From assembly GCA_029864405.1 (NCBI GenBank), contig JAOTTP010000015.1:1-47655 (forward strand): a stretch of 47,655 nucleotides of DNA. The letters run 5' to 3'. A program made the translations under genes and the position numbers. Source of the stretch: Nitrospirota bacterium. GTDB lineage: Bacteria > Nitrospirota > Nitrospiria > Nitrospirales > UBA8639. This document shows, piece by piece, positions 8,634 through 16,671 of the stretch. Below the pieces are notes generated by a model. The model made no database searches, was not told where the DNA came from, and saw nothing but the letters and a program-made list of their open reading frames with translations. Position 1 is the first letter of the stretch, and each line of letters opens with the position of its first letter.

Positions 8634-10265
8634 CTACCCACAGGTCGGAATGAGCTTTGCAGATAGTTGGTCCAGGTTCAGTTGGCTTGGCCAGCCGTTT
8701 GGTAGATTGCCTTGGCGAAAACCTCTGTTGCGCAAGTCAGAAAGATAACGGTTTTTGAGATATTGCTGACTGAAGGATCCGAGACCGTTAAAGTACACCG
8801 ACGCGAGATGAGCGGGATCCAGGGCGAGTTCACCACTCGGTATTCGTGAAAGAACGATGCCATTCACCACCACTCGATCGTCATCATGATCATCCCAGGC
8901 CCAGGGAAGATGAGCGGCATTCTCCGAGCAGGTAACCGTTATGCCATTTCCACAGCCGCCTCCTTTATTGCCTTTAAAGGTTCCCCACTTATGATATATC
9001 TTTGTGGCAGAGCTGGACTGTTTGGCTTCAGCGAGTTGACCCTCCCACAGCCCGCCATTGGAAAAAATATCGACTAATCCGTAGTTGACGTGCCGGTCAT
9101 TGCCGTTTTTCGGAACCTGTCCGGCAGTGCGGGCGGGGTAATAAATGATTCCGTCTTCATTTGGTTTTCCGTGAAAATCCGACGTGTAGGGGAAGGCTTT
9201 TAACCCATGACCTTTGGCCTGCTGCACGGTCAGTGGACGCAAAGAGCCCTCGTATGGCTGCAACGTGAGCCGGCCATCGACGGTCTCTCGCCCGTTCCCC
9301 AAAGGACTGCCGGAAGGAGTAAACGAATAAAAATCGTTATGATAGACCGTGACCATTCCTTCGAGTTTGCCGAACCGTGAGCCATCCTTTCTCACGATGC
9401 TCAGCAACCCTTCCAGGTCATTTTCATGCTCCTGATCCGCGGCGCTATCGGTCCAGTCGCGCGGATGGAAGAAGCCATACACAATAAACCAATGAGTACA
9501 GGATTCGACCACGGAATAATAGGCATGCCCCATGAGCGGATATCTTTTGAGGTTTTCCCAATTATCAGTGGCTACCATGTTACCGTCATAGTCAAACCGC
9601 GTGATGTAATCGGCTTGGGCATTAGTATTATCGGTGTCTTGATAGTGGATCGGTGCATGGGAAAAGGCCAATTCAAAGTCAGAAGCATTGCTGGGTGCCG
9701 GAGGACGATGATCTCGAACGATGGGCGCAATGGTTCCTGGTGTGGGGGCCACTGGTGGTCGAGGAGGAGGAAGTACTTTCGGCTGCCCTCGATGATCTCG
9801 TACGACAGGAGCCTGCTGTGCGACCGCAACCTGGATCTGCGCTGTGGAGGCCAGAAGGTTTGAAAAACCTCTGGAGCGGGTTCCGGAGATTGAACCCGGC
9901 GCATCCAACGCCTGGCCGTTCTGCAGCAACAGGACGATATGCACCACATCGGGGTCTTCACCGCTAACCGTGACCGCCAGCGGTGCCTCGATCTCCTCGC
10001 TGTGGGTCGTTGCGTGCGCGTCGAGAAACAACGTGTCTCCCCCTTCCACGTTTAGCCGGAGCCGGGAGCCGACCAACGTCTCCACTTCGTACGTGCCGGC
10101 CTCTACCATGACATCGCTCCCGTCTGACTCCAGAAAATGGACAGATTGCTCTAAGGTGATAATGGGTGCCGCCTCGGCCACGGGGTTGAGTCCCATGCAA
10201 AGAACCCATGTGCCCAGTGCTAGGGCAAAGATACTTCCCAACGAACAACCAGATAGTCTATTCAT
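8634..10265 (-). CDS. Exported PGxY protein with large unrecognised C-terminal domain
   Basis: 543 residues: signal peptide (about 1-32), PGxY domain (about 35-135, with EQSVHF and AGTYEVE, ending SGTRSRGF), a Pro-rich linker with two VRDHR motifs, then a domain of about 340 residues. That domain is rich in His, Asp and Trp (APIHYQDTD, CTHWFIVYGFFHPRDW, AHLPWAWDDHDDDR). It looks catalytic or metal-binding, and is vaguely like bacterial Vps62-type proteins, but I cannot assign it. AGGAGG lies before the ATG. The VRDHR linker is shared with the upstream gene at 10428-12065. Confidence 0.8.
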   Translation of the reverse strand: MNRLSGCSLGSIFALALGTWVLCMGLNPVAEAAPIITLEQSVHFLESDGSDVMVEAGTYEVETLVGSRLRLNVEGGDTLFLDAHATTHSEEIEAPLAVTVSGEDPDVVHIVLLLQNGQALDAPGSISGTRSRGFSNLLASTAQIQVAVAQQAPVVRDHRGQPKVLPPPRPPVAPTPGTIAPIVRDHRPPAPSNASDFELAFSHAPIHYQDTDNTNAQADYITRFDYDGNMVATDNWENLKRYPLMGHAYYSVVESCTHWFIVYGFFHPRDWTDSAADQEHENDLEGLLSIVRKDGSRFGKLEGMVTVYHNDFYSFTPSGSPLGNGRETVDGRLTLQPYEGSLRPLTVQQAKGHGLKAFPYTSDFHGKPNEDGIIYYPARTAGQVPKNGNDRHVNYGLVDIFSNGGLWEGQLAEAKQSSSATKIYHKWGTFKGNKGGGCGNGITVTCSENAAHLPWAWDDHDDDRVVVNGIVLSRIPSGELALDPAHLASVYFNGLGSFSQQYLKNRYLSDLRNRGFRQGNLPNGWPSQLNLDQLSAKLIPTCG

Positions 10266-10427
10266 CGCAGATCCTCCTCATGCACACAAAACCATTCCAA
10301 AACTGAAATCACACGAGTGACATCCTGAGGCTGAAAGGGCGTGATCGGCCCATTGCCCTGTTCACCGTGTGCTCTGAGCCGCCGCTGTATCGCGTGCGTC
10401 CTCCTCCTTGCGTCTCTAGTGAATTAT

Positions 10428-12065
10428 CTATGGCGCGGTTGGTGGTGGTGCTCCACCTTCCGGTGTCCCAGATTCCGTCTCCGGTTGTTCGCCTTCGACT
10501 CCGCGCTTCATGATGGTGCCTTGGATTGCCTGGTTGAAGAGGCCCGGCTTCACGGTTCCCGGGGTCGGGGAGGTCCCCAGACCTGGGTCGGCAGACAGGT
10601 TCCCGGGAGCGGTGATCTGAACGGTGAGCTCGTAGGCGTCGACCGGGACCTTGTATGGTTTGGCGCCCGTCTTTGGATTCGCCTGCACGATATAGAACTT
10701 TGGAATCCGGATTGTCCGCGTTCCGTTTCCATAATTCATAGTTTTGCCTAGGACGAGGAAGGCGCTGTCCGTGGGTTGGGTGTTCACGGCGACGTTTTGA
10801 ATGATATTGGCGACCAGGACCAGTGGCTCATTGTTTCCTGGAGGGTTCATCCGCAACGGCTGCGCATTCAGCGGAATCTGCTGCCCTTCTTGGATCGGAG
10901 AGAGCGGCAGGTAGAAATGCTGGGAGTTCGCATAGAATTCCAATGCCGGAGCTTCTGATGCCTGGTAGAGCACCGCTCCGTAAAGGTCGTGCGCCACGAG
11001 ACGCCGTAGGCCTACCAGGTTGACGCTGATTTGATTGAGGGCTGTGGTGCCTGTGACCACTGACCCAGGTGCCCGGTGATCCGAATAGACGACGAGATCG
11101 TCGGTTGGTGTATTGGCTGCCCCTTGATCTCTGCTCAGGGCATTACACGCGAAAGGGAGATTGGTCGAGCCATTCGTAATGGGAATTACGGAAATCTGCT
11201 GGCGCACTTGGCTATCGATAAAATCGGTCAGGTGGCCATTGAGAAAAAAATTCACCACTTGCTCAAGGGTCCCTCCTTGATTAGGATCCATGTATGGCCG
11301 ATCAATTTTGGCCACGAGCTTGAGGGCCCCTTTCCCCGTTTCCCACTTATCGCAGAACATCTGAATGGTAATGGAATGGGAGATCTTTCTCGTGACGGAA
11401 GTATTAAACCATTCGCCTTTGATATTCTTTTGCACATCGTAGACTTTATAACCGACCATGTAGGGGATAGCCACATAGCGTTGATTCGGACGATCGGTAT
11501 AGGTCGTCGCACTCATGTTGGGCCCATAAACGGTAAAGGATTCGACGAGGATTTTGGCGCGGATGCTTGTTTGCTGCGCCATATTGGCATTGACCGCCGC
11601 AATCGCGGTGTCGACTTGACCACGCACACCAATATTTTTCCCGTTCTTATCTCTGAGATTGGTGATTGTGAGATGGATGGGAAGTTCTTGCACCGGCGCT
11701 ACTGGATCGGGCGGACCGATCGGAGGGGGTGCGCCTTGAGCTGCGGCCACGGGTGCTGAAGACGTTGTCCCTCCTGGCTGTTGGCGATGATCACGCACGA
11801 TGGGTGCGGGAGTGACTTGGCTAGGAGCAGTCGTTTTGGGAGGAGCAGAAAATTTAGGCTGTCCTCGATGATCCCGGCTCATCCCGCGTTCTACGACTCC
11901 TCCCTGATCGGCGGAGACAGTTGGTTCTTCCTGGATGGTTTGAGGAGGGTCCGGGGTGTCTCCTGCCTGTGTTTGAGAGAAGGCGGTCCCTCCCGTCAAC
12001 ATCAATAGTGCGAGGCTCATTGCGTATAACATGCATCTGAAACGTTTGCTCTGTGGGCTGTTCAT
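10428..12065 (-). CDS. Exported protein with VRDHR linker and RGVEGE C-terminal tail
   Basis: 545 residues: a signal peptide (about 1-33), VVERGM near the mature N-terminus, then a linker with RDHRGQP and VRDHRQQP. Two beta-rich regions follow (about 125-310 and 340-500), and the C-terminus carries MKRGVEGEQP and a Pro/Glu end. The tail is the same as in two Cys-rich neighbours. The first beta region with its helical end (EQVVNFFLNGHLTDFIDSQV) resembles the 7613-8512 product. No PGxY domain is present. It probably shares a transcript with the 12200-12742 gene above it and the 8634-10265 gene below. The function is unknown. Confidence 0.78.
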   Translation of the reverse strand: MNSPQSKRFRCMLYAMSLALLMLTGGTAFSQTQAGDTPDPPQTIQEEPTVSADQGGVVERGMSRDHRGQPKFSAPPKTTAPSQVTPAPIVRDHRQQPGGTTSSAPVAAAQGAPPPIGPPDPVAPVQELPIHLTITNLRDKNGKNIGVRGQVDTAIAAVNANMAQQTSIRAKILVESFTVYGPNMSATTYTDRPNQRYVAIPYMVGYKVYDVQKNIKGEWFNTSVTRKISHSITIQMFCDKWETGKGALKLVAKIDRPYMDPNQGGTLEQVVNFFLNGHLTDFIDSQVRQQISVIPITNGSTNLPFACNALSRDQGAANTPTDDLVVYSDHRAPGSVVTGTTALNQISVNLVGLRRLVAHDLYGAVLYQASEAPALEFYANSQHFYLPLSPIQEGQQIPLNAQPLRMNPPGNNEPLVLVANIIQNVAVNTQPTDSAFLVLGKTMNYGNGTRTIRIPKFYIVQANPKTGAKPYKVPVDAYELTVQITAPGNLSADPGLGTSPTPGTVKPGLFNQAIQGTIMKRGVEGEQPETESGTPEGGAPPPTAP

Positions 12066-12143
12066 GGATTCATTCCTTTCTGCATCTCACAGGAAACTTA
12101 AGAAAATCTAAAAAGCTTCTGATTCGGACATGGGAGCCGATTG

Positions 12144-12325
12144 GTGCCAGCCCCCATCATGAGTTTTCTGACTGGTTCATTATTTCTCCTTGCGAAACCC
12201 TACTGAGATTTTGGCGCACTCGATTGCTCAACCGATTCAGGCTTTGCCGGAGCTGTTTCTGATGAATTCTCAGGCGCGGTTTCCGCAGGCTGCTCGCCTT
12301 CGATGCCGCGCCGCATAATGGCTCC
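12144..12325. repeat. Direct repeat copy A (3' end of tail gene plus downstream DNA)
   Basis: This segment and 14218-14387 are clearly similar at nucleotide level. The similarity spans the tail-coding 3' ends of two genes, their stop codons and about 60 bp beyond. The non-coding part shares CCAGCCCCCATCATGAG and TGACTGGTTCATTATTT. Conservation of non-coding sequence points to a fairly recent segment duplication. Confidence 0.8.
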
Positions 12326-12742
12326 ACCTTGAAACCCCGGTGCGTACCGGCGGGGTTGTTTCGGCTGACCTTGAATCAGCGGCGCCATTTGCCCTGGGGT
12401 GATGTGGTTCTGGGGTAGTTGGCTTTGCGCGGCAGCTGTGCAGTCCCTCACATTCGAATAGGAGGTTTTTTCGAAACATTTTCCAATATTGGGCCCGCTC
12501 GTCTCGCACTCGTCGTATTTACAGTAGTCGGCCGTGCACTTCATAGCCTTGCCGGTTCCCTCTTCCTTCCCGTTCACAGTGGTCGTCCCCGATGACTTGC
12601 AGGATTGGCCACCAGGGCCCTTCGGCACGGCCAACACATTGGAAGGGGCAAGCAGGGTTAGAAGCCCCAGGAACAGAAATACTGCCGAAATACCGAACGA
12701 GAGGTGTGAGTATGGCCGGGTCATTTGTTTTGAAATGGACAT
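12200..12742 (-). CDS. Small exported Cys-rich protein with RRGIEGE tail
   Basis: 180 residues with a good AGGAGG site, a signal peptide (about 1-38), and a short Cys-rich domain (about 45-105) with seven Cys, including CTADYCKYDEC. The C-terminal segment carries IMRRGIEGEQP and ends in an Ala/Glu/Ser/Pro-rich stretch. The tail is nearly identical to that of the 14274-14807 product, although the Cys-rich parts differ. Disulfide formation in the periplasm would suit the DsbA-type protein at 15112. An ECF-like promoter lies 40 bp upstream. The function is unknown. Confidence 0.8.
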   Translation of the reverse strand: MSISKQMTRPYSHLSFGISAVFLFLGLLTLLAPSNVLAVPKGPGGQSCKSSGTTTVNGKEEGTGKAMKCTADYCKYDECETSGPNIGKCFEKTSYSNVRDCTAAAQSQLPQNHITPGQMAPLIQGQPKQPRRYAPGFQGGAIMRRGIEGEQPAETAPENSSETAPAKPESVEQSSAPKSQ

Positions 12743-12781
12743 GTCGTCCTCCTTTGTTTGAAAAAGCCTGTCTGCCTATGA

Positions 12782-12808
12782 GTCGCGAGTGAATGTGTAA
12801 AGGTTCAA
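12782..12808 (-). promoter_or_regulatory. Candidate ECF promoter, extended form
   Basis: TTGAACCTTT (12808-12799) is followed after exactly 14 bases by GAC (12784-12782) on the minus strand, 40 bp before the ATG of the 12200-12742 gene. Identical bases and spacing occur at 18778-18804, 31863-31889 and 33415-33441. Confidence 0.75.
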
Positions 12809-12820
12809 GGGTTCACCATG

Positions 12821-13387
12821 CTACCGCGCTCCCGATGGTTGCTTCGGAACGAATGGGACCTGCTGCTTTCTGGTGTTCGATCGTTTCGGCGGCGGGGGAG
12901 GAGGAGGAGGAGGAGGTGGGGGCGGGTTCCCGAGGTCCCCTGCCTCCTCATCCATCAACTGGGCTTTGCCCATTTGAGCAGTTATAAGTAAGCGGAGTCC
13001 CTCGCGTGATGTGACGCCACTCGGTGATCCCACCACGTCGATGGCTTTTCCTTCCGGTAGCAGGAGCACGAGATGATGCTCGTTTTCGTTCACTGGTACG
13101 GAGAGTGCTACAGGTACCTTTACAGGGCCAGCGTGACCTTCTATGACGATGGGAGTTTTGCCATCCACCGGGGTGAGCTTGAGTCCCGACTTTCCTGCTA
13201 ATTCAACCTGATATTCCCCCGGCCCGATGACAATAGCTTGGCCTTTCACGTCGGTGAAATGGACCGCCTGAGTCAACGACACGGTGGGTACTGCTTTCGC
13301 ATCCCCAGCCAATGCGGGTGCCCCCATCAGCATGGCGAATCCAACGAGTATCAAATTGATCATGGCGATTCGTGTTCTTATGTCCAT
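12821..13387 (-). CDS. Short exported PGxY-domain protein with polyproline tail
   Basis: 188 residues from the ATG at 13385-13387, which is preceded by AAGGGTGG and begins a signal peptide (about 1-28). The rest is essentially one PGxY domain (about 36-135, TQAVHF, GPGEYQVEL, LLLPEGKAIDV, ending SGVTSREG), followed by a run of 14 or so prolines and a basic end. The tail may project the domain or bind a partner. The S-R-G ending is altered to S-R-E-G. It has its own ECF-like site upstream. Confidence 0.82.
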   Translation of the reverse strand: MDIRTRIAMINLILVGFAMLMGAPALAGDAKAVPTVSLTQAVHFTDVKGQAIVIGPGEYQVELAGKSGLKLTPVDGKTPIVIEGHAGPVKVPVALSVPVNENEHHLVLLLPEGKAIDVVGSPSGVTSREGLRLLITAQMGKAQLMDEEAGDLGNPPPPPPPPPPPPPKRSNTRKQQVPFVPKQPSGAR

Positions 13388-13520
13388 TTCGTCCACCCTT
13401 CTTGATAGCCTCACGGCTTGTCTATTCACTTTTCAGTCGTTTTTCTGCATGCCGAGTTCCTTTGCGTATCTGTCATTGGTCGAGTGACCGCTCGCTCCTA
13501 TGCCGCTCTTTGCCGGGTGG

Positions 13521-13545
13521 GTCGTTCCCTCGCCCCTCTGGGTTC
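13521..13545 (-). promoter_or_regulatory. Candidate ECF promoter, GAACC-N17-GAC
   Basis: GAACC (13545-13541) and GAC (13523-13521) lie 17 bases apart in the gap between the 13581-13973 gene and the 12821-13387 gene, about 135 bp before the ATG of the latter. Bases before GAC (GGGAAC) match the site at 7266. Confidence 0.6.
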
Positions 13546-13580
13546 ATCGTCGTGCCAGAAGCCACAGGCTCTGGGAAGCC

Positions 13581-13973
13581 CTATCGTATGAGCGCCGCTT
13601 TCTTGGTGCACGTGCACTCCGCCGATCCGGATGTGAAGGTGCACTCCAACGTTCCTGAGCATTTCCCGGACCCTTCCAGATCCTTGCAATCTACGGAGCC
13701 CCGGCATCCACAAAGTGTGGATCCAGGTGGACAACTGTAAGGCAGCGGGCCTGTGGGCCTGAAAGTTTTACTCTGAGGGGCTTTGGGAGCTGGTGTGATG
13801 ACACCGTCTCGAACGCCACGCTCCTGCACCCCCGCAGCATCCTCCGATGAACTCGTACCAGTATTTTCCTCGGAGTACACAATCATGGGACTGAGGCACG
13901 TCAATATTCCCACGCTGATGATCATCAGTAGGAAGAGAGTATTTTTGTTTGGCCATTGTGCGGGTCGTTCCAT
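13581..13973 (-). CDS. Small exported Cys-rich protein with ERG motif
   Basis: 130 residues from the ATG at 13971-13973 (AAGGAGG upstream); longer frames run through the remnant gene before it. It has a signal peptide (about 1-37), then VQERGV, a linker, and a C-terminal domain of about 45 residues with eight Cys (CGCRGSVDCKDLEGSGKC and CTFTSGSAECTC). The Cys spacing is close to that of the 14274-14807 product and the 13984-14250 remnant. It lacks the RRGIEGE tail. Probably disulfide-bonded in the periplasm; the function is unknown. Confidence 0.78.
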   Translation of the reverse strand: MERPAQWPNKNTLFLLMIISVGILTCLSPMIVYSEENTGTSSSEDAAGVQERGVRDGVITPAPKAPQSKTFRPTGPLPYSCPPGSTLCGCRGSVDCKDLEGSGKCSGTLECTFTSGSAECTCTKKAALIR

Positions 13974-13983
13974 GAAGTCCTCC

Positions 13984-14250
13984 TTATGCGAAGTAGTGTT
14001 TATGCTGATTACCGTGTGAGGGGGGGGCTTGCATGGGCGCTCGCGGAGCTTTCCTACCAGTCTTGGGTTGCACTGTACTGGCCCACTCGCAGGAACAATT
14101 ATTGCCAGCCAGATCGCACTCCATAGTCGTAATGCAGCCACCTTTCGGTTGTTTAATACAACAGGCTCCTCTGTTTTTTAGCCGGGAACAGTCGACGAAG
14201 CCTGGACATGAACATTTGCGCCAGCCCCCATCATGAGTGTTCTGACTGGT
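13984..14250 (-). pseudogene. Remnant of a Cys-rich exported protein gene
   Basis: An open frame without a start codon encodes a Cys-rich domain in the same pattern as its neighbours (KCSCPGFVDCSRLKNRGACC, then TTMECDLAGNNCSCEW) and ends 10 bases before the next gene's ATG. No signal peptide or tail can be found in this frame. A stop codon closes it upstream at 14251-14253. It is best read as a 5'-truncated paralogue left by duplication. Confidence 0.7.
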
Positions 14251-14387
14251 TCATTATTTTGCCGTGCGAAACCTTACTGAGATTTCTGCTCACCTGAATG
14301 CTCAACGGATTCAGGCTGTGCCGGAGCTGATTCTGATGAATTCTCAGGCGCAGGTTGCTCACCCTCGATGCCTCTTCTCATAATAGC
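14218..14387. repeat. Direct repeat copy B
   Basis: Counterpart of 12144-12325. It covers the 3' end of the 14274-14807 gene and the upstream edge of the Cys-rich remnant. The repeat boundary beyond the stop lies close to where the remnant's Cys-rich frame begins. Confidence 0.8.
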
Positions 14388-14807
14388 CCCGCTTCTTGGA
14401 GCCATCGGTGTTCTATTAAATTTCGTTGGTGGCCTCTTCAACGATACAGTGCATGTACAGGGACTCCCTGTAAGTTCACAGCTCAAGAGTATGGTGCATC
14501 CTTCGCGTATCCCTCCCTTACAGCAGTCACTGCTCTTTTTCATTTTGTCGCAATCCACGAAATTAGTGCATGTACACTTTTTGGGACCATCGATGGGGGT
14601 GTCGCATGTATATCCGAGACCACCTCCCCCCCCGCTGATCGCTCGTTCCACCACCTCCCCGGTATCTCCCTTTTCGATAACCTGTTTTTCCTTCGGTTGG
14701 GTCGGCTCTTCGGCGTGTACCATCAGCATGCCGGTCAAGTTTCCACTCAGCATCAAAATAAAAATTCCAGGCAACACCACCTTCAAACGTCGGGTTAGTG
14801 ATTTCAT
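14274..14807 (-). CDS. Small exported Cys-rich protein with RRGIEGE tail
   Basis: 177 residues: signal peptide (about 1-32), then VVERAI and a Gly run, a domain with ten Cys (about 70-125, including CTCTNFVDCDKM, DCCKGG and SPCTCTV), a linker, and a tail IMRRGIEGEQP with an acidic Ser/Pro end. A GGAG site precedes the ATG. It is a paralogue of the 12200-12742, 13581-13973 and 17975-18469 products. The dsbA-like gene lies directly upstream on the same strand, with about 300 bp between them holding an ECF-like promoter. Confidence 0.8.
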   Translation of the reverse strand: MKSLTRRLKVVLPGIFILMLSGNLTGMLMVHAEEPTQPKEKQVIEKGDTGEVVERAISGGGGGLGYTCDTPIDGPKKCTCTNFVDCDKMKKSSDCCKGGIREGCTILLSCELTGSPCTCTVSLKRPPTKFNRTPMAPRSGAIMRRGIEGEQPAPENSSESAPAQPESVEHSGEQKSQ

Positions 14808-14969
14808 GTGGCCACTCCTTTCATGAATGGTTATTGGTAATGATTATTGGAGAAAAGCTCTCTGCAATCCAAAAGCACCTTTTCCCCTCCTGTCACACAC
14901 TAAGGTCTAAGCTCTTCTTGAAGTCTCATGTTCCTTCCTTTACTTCAACTACTTCCCCTCTTGCAGTTG

Positions 14970-14994
14970 GTCGTTGGTCCTGCCCAAAAGGTTC
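14970..14994 (-). promoter_or_regulatory. Candidate ECF promoter, GAACC-N17-GAC
   Basis: GAACC (14994-14990) and GAC (14972-14970), 17 bases apart, in the 304-bp gap 14808-15111. The site would give the 14274-14807 gene a leader of about 155 bases. A 60-codon TTG-started frame also lies in this gap but is not convincing. Confidence 0.6.
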
Positions 14995-15111
14995 ATGCTT
15001 CATCCGTGGCCAAGAAGCGGGGGCTTTGCGATATGCATGGTGTATCCCTCTGTCATCACCTTTAGCCGATTGGGCAATCTCCTTTGAGGGATTCTTCCCA
15101 AAGTGCAACTC

Positions 15112-15888
15112 TCAACTATTCTTCTGGCGAACCTGCTTGATGAGGTTTTTCAGATCTTTCAAGTCCAGGGCACCAGGGACCAGTTCTGTCCCGATAATGA
15201 ATCCCGGAGTGCCGTTGATGCCCAACTCCCTGGCGAGCGCTCGATTGCGTTCGATGGTGGTCTGAATCGAAGGAGATTCCATGTCTCTGCGAAGTTTTTC
15301 GGTATCCAATCCGACTGCAGTTGCCATTGCTAAGATTGTTTCTTGGGTCAATTCCTCTTCCGTGGCCAGCAGCGCTTCATGAAAGACCACATGTTTGCCT
15401 TGGGCTTTTGAGGCTAAGGCGGCACGCGCGGCGAACACTGAGGCTTCTCCAAGAATGGGATAGTCTTTGTATACGACCCTCACATTGGGATCGTCGTGTT
15501 GCAGTTGAGTCACCGTGCCGGCGACCCGTTTGCAGTAGCCGCACCGGTAGTCGAAAAACTCCACCACCGTGACATCCCCCTTGAGGTTTCCGCTGACGGG
15601 TGAATTCGGATCGTTCAGCAACTCTGCCTGTTTGGTCGCGATCAGGTTTCGGACACGTTCCCGTTCCTCGGCTTCGCGTTTAGCCTGCAAGGCTTGCAGT
15701 GTTTGTTCGATGACCTCGGGATGAGCACGAATGTACTGTTCCACGACTTGTTCTACTGCCTGTTGAAAGGCCGGGTCGGACTGTGCTGGAGGAGATTCGG
15801 CGTTGGTCAAAACGGGAAGAAGTCCAAGAACCCCGCTAAGGACAAGTCCACAAGTTTTCGTTCGAATACTCATTACACGAAATGACAT
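15112..15888 (-). CDS. DsbA-family periplasmic thiol:disulfide oxidoreductase
   Basis: 258 residues with a signal peptide (about 1-30) and an AGGAG site. A helical N-terminal segment (about 40-95) precedes a thioredoxin fold with active site C116-G-Y-C119 in FFDYRCGYC, and a cis-Pro region in GTPGFIIG near the C-terminus. This architecture matches the Com1/DsbA-like family (DSBA-like thioredoxin domain), which makes or shuffles disulfides in exported proteins. Small exported Cys-rich proteins on both sides are obvious candidate substrates (inference). The 15928-16602 gene ends 40 bp upstream, so they are probably co-transcribed. Confidence 0.9.
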   Translation of the reverse strand: MSFRVMSIRTKTCGLVLSGVLGLLPVLTNAESPPAQSDPAFQQAVEQVVEQYIRAHPEVIEQTLQALQAKREAEERERVRNLIATKQAELLNDPNSPVSGNLKGDVTVVEFFDYRCGYCKRVAGTVTQLQHDDPNVRVVYKDYPILGEASVFAARAALASKAQGKHVVFHEALLATEEELTQETILAMATAVGLDTEKLRRDMESPSIQTTIERNRALARELGINGTPGFIIGTELVPGALDLKDLKNLIKQVRQKNS

Positions 15889-15927
15889 AGCAATCTCCTA
15901 AAGTGTGTGGATGTATTGGTTGTTCTC

Positions 15928-16602
15928 CTACTGTTTCTTTGCACAGATTCGGCATCTCCGGAGTAACGATTGTCGAGCCTTCGCATCAAGTTGGATACGG
16001 CCCTGTTCCAGTGTCACCCGCCCGTAAGAAGGGGCCACGTTCGAATGAAGTCTGGACATTGCCGATGAGGAGACGGCCTCCTGTTCATTCAAATCGGCAT
16101 CCGTGGCCACTCGACCTTGCTGCATGACAATTCCCGTATATCGCCGAGTTGGGATGAACAAAGACCTCGTCGGATTGCCTGCACCTCGCGAAAGGACTTC
16201 CTGACCCAGACTTTCCGCGTCTAATCCCTGGCCATCGGGAAGCAGGAGTATCAGGTGCACGTGCCCCTGCTTTCCGGCTTCTTCTATGAGAAACGGGTAA
16301 GGAACTGTCAAGGATTCCGTGTGGATCAGGATTGTGGAATGCAGATTCTGTGTTTCCCCTGTCGAAGTAGAAATTAGTTGAAGCGTGTCTGGTCCTTTTG
16401 CAGCAACCAAATAGGTCCCGGATGGAATGTTCGAAGGCAGACCATCGCTGTTGAGGAACCGTACCGGTTGATCTATTTGGAGAACGGGTAATTTCCCTGA
16501 AGGTTTCGTCGGAACCGGCGATTCGGAAGATGCCAGCACGGCACCGGCCATGAGCAAAAGGTAGAGCGTGAGAGTGATTGATATGGGCCGACTGTGTCTC
16601 AT
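15928..16602 (-). CDS. Exported PGxY protein with baseplate-like QQGRV motif
   Basis: 224 residues: a signal peptide (about 1-25), a PGxY domain (about 40-140, DQPVRF, PSGTYLV, LLLPDGQGLDA, ending EVLSRG), then a 70-residue C-terminal part. This contains TRRYTGIVMQQGRVATDAD and NEQ. That motif resembles, from memory, the conserved start of DUF6519-type proteins linked to phage or contractile injection baseplates. A second, weaker copy follows (LEQGRIQLDAK), and the protein ends with two Cys in a basic stretch. The gene ends 40 bp before dsbA. The function is unknown. Confidence 0.78.
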   Translation of the reverse strand: MRHSRPISITLTLYLLLMAGAVLASSESPVPTKPSGKLPVLQIDQPVRFLNSDGLPSNIPSGTYLVAAKGPDTLQLISTSTGETQNLHSTILIHTESLTVPYPFLIEEAGKQGHVHLILLLPDGQGLDAESLGQEVLSRGAGNPTRSLFIPTRRYTGIVMQQGRVATDADLNEQEAVSSSAMSRLHSNVAPSYGRVTLEQGRIQLDAKARQSLLRRCRICAKKQ

Positions 16603-16671
16603 GATGTTTTTCTTTTCCCGTCCTCTATCGCCATGGCCTTACGAACAAACTGAAACCTTTAGGAAACTCAG

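Noticed and set aside
14926-15108. Minus-strand frame of 60 codons with TTG start between dsbA and the next gene
   Set aside because: It has no ribosome binding site and spans the candidate promoter at 14970-14994.
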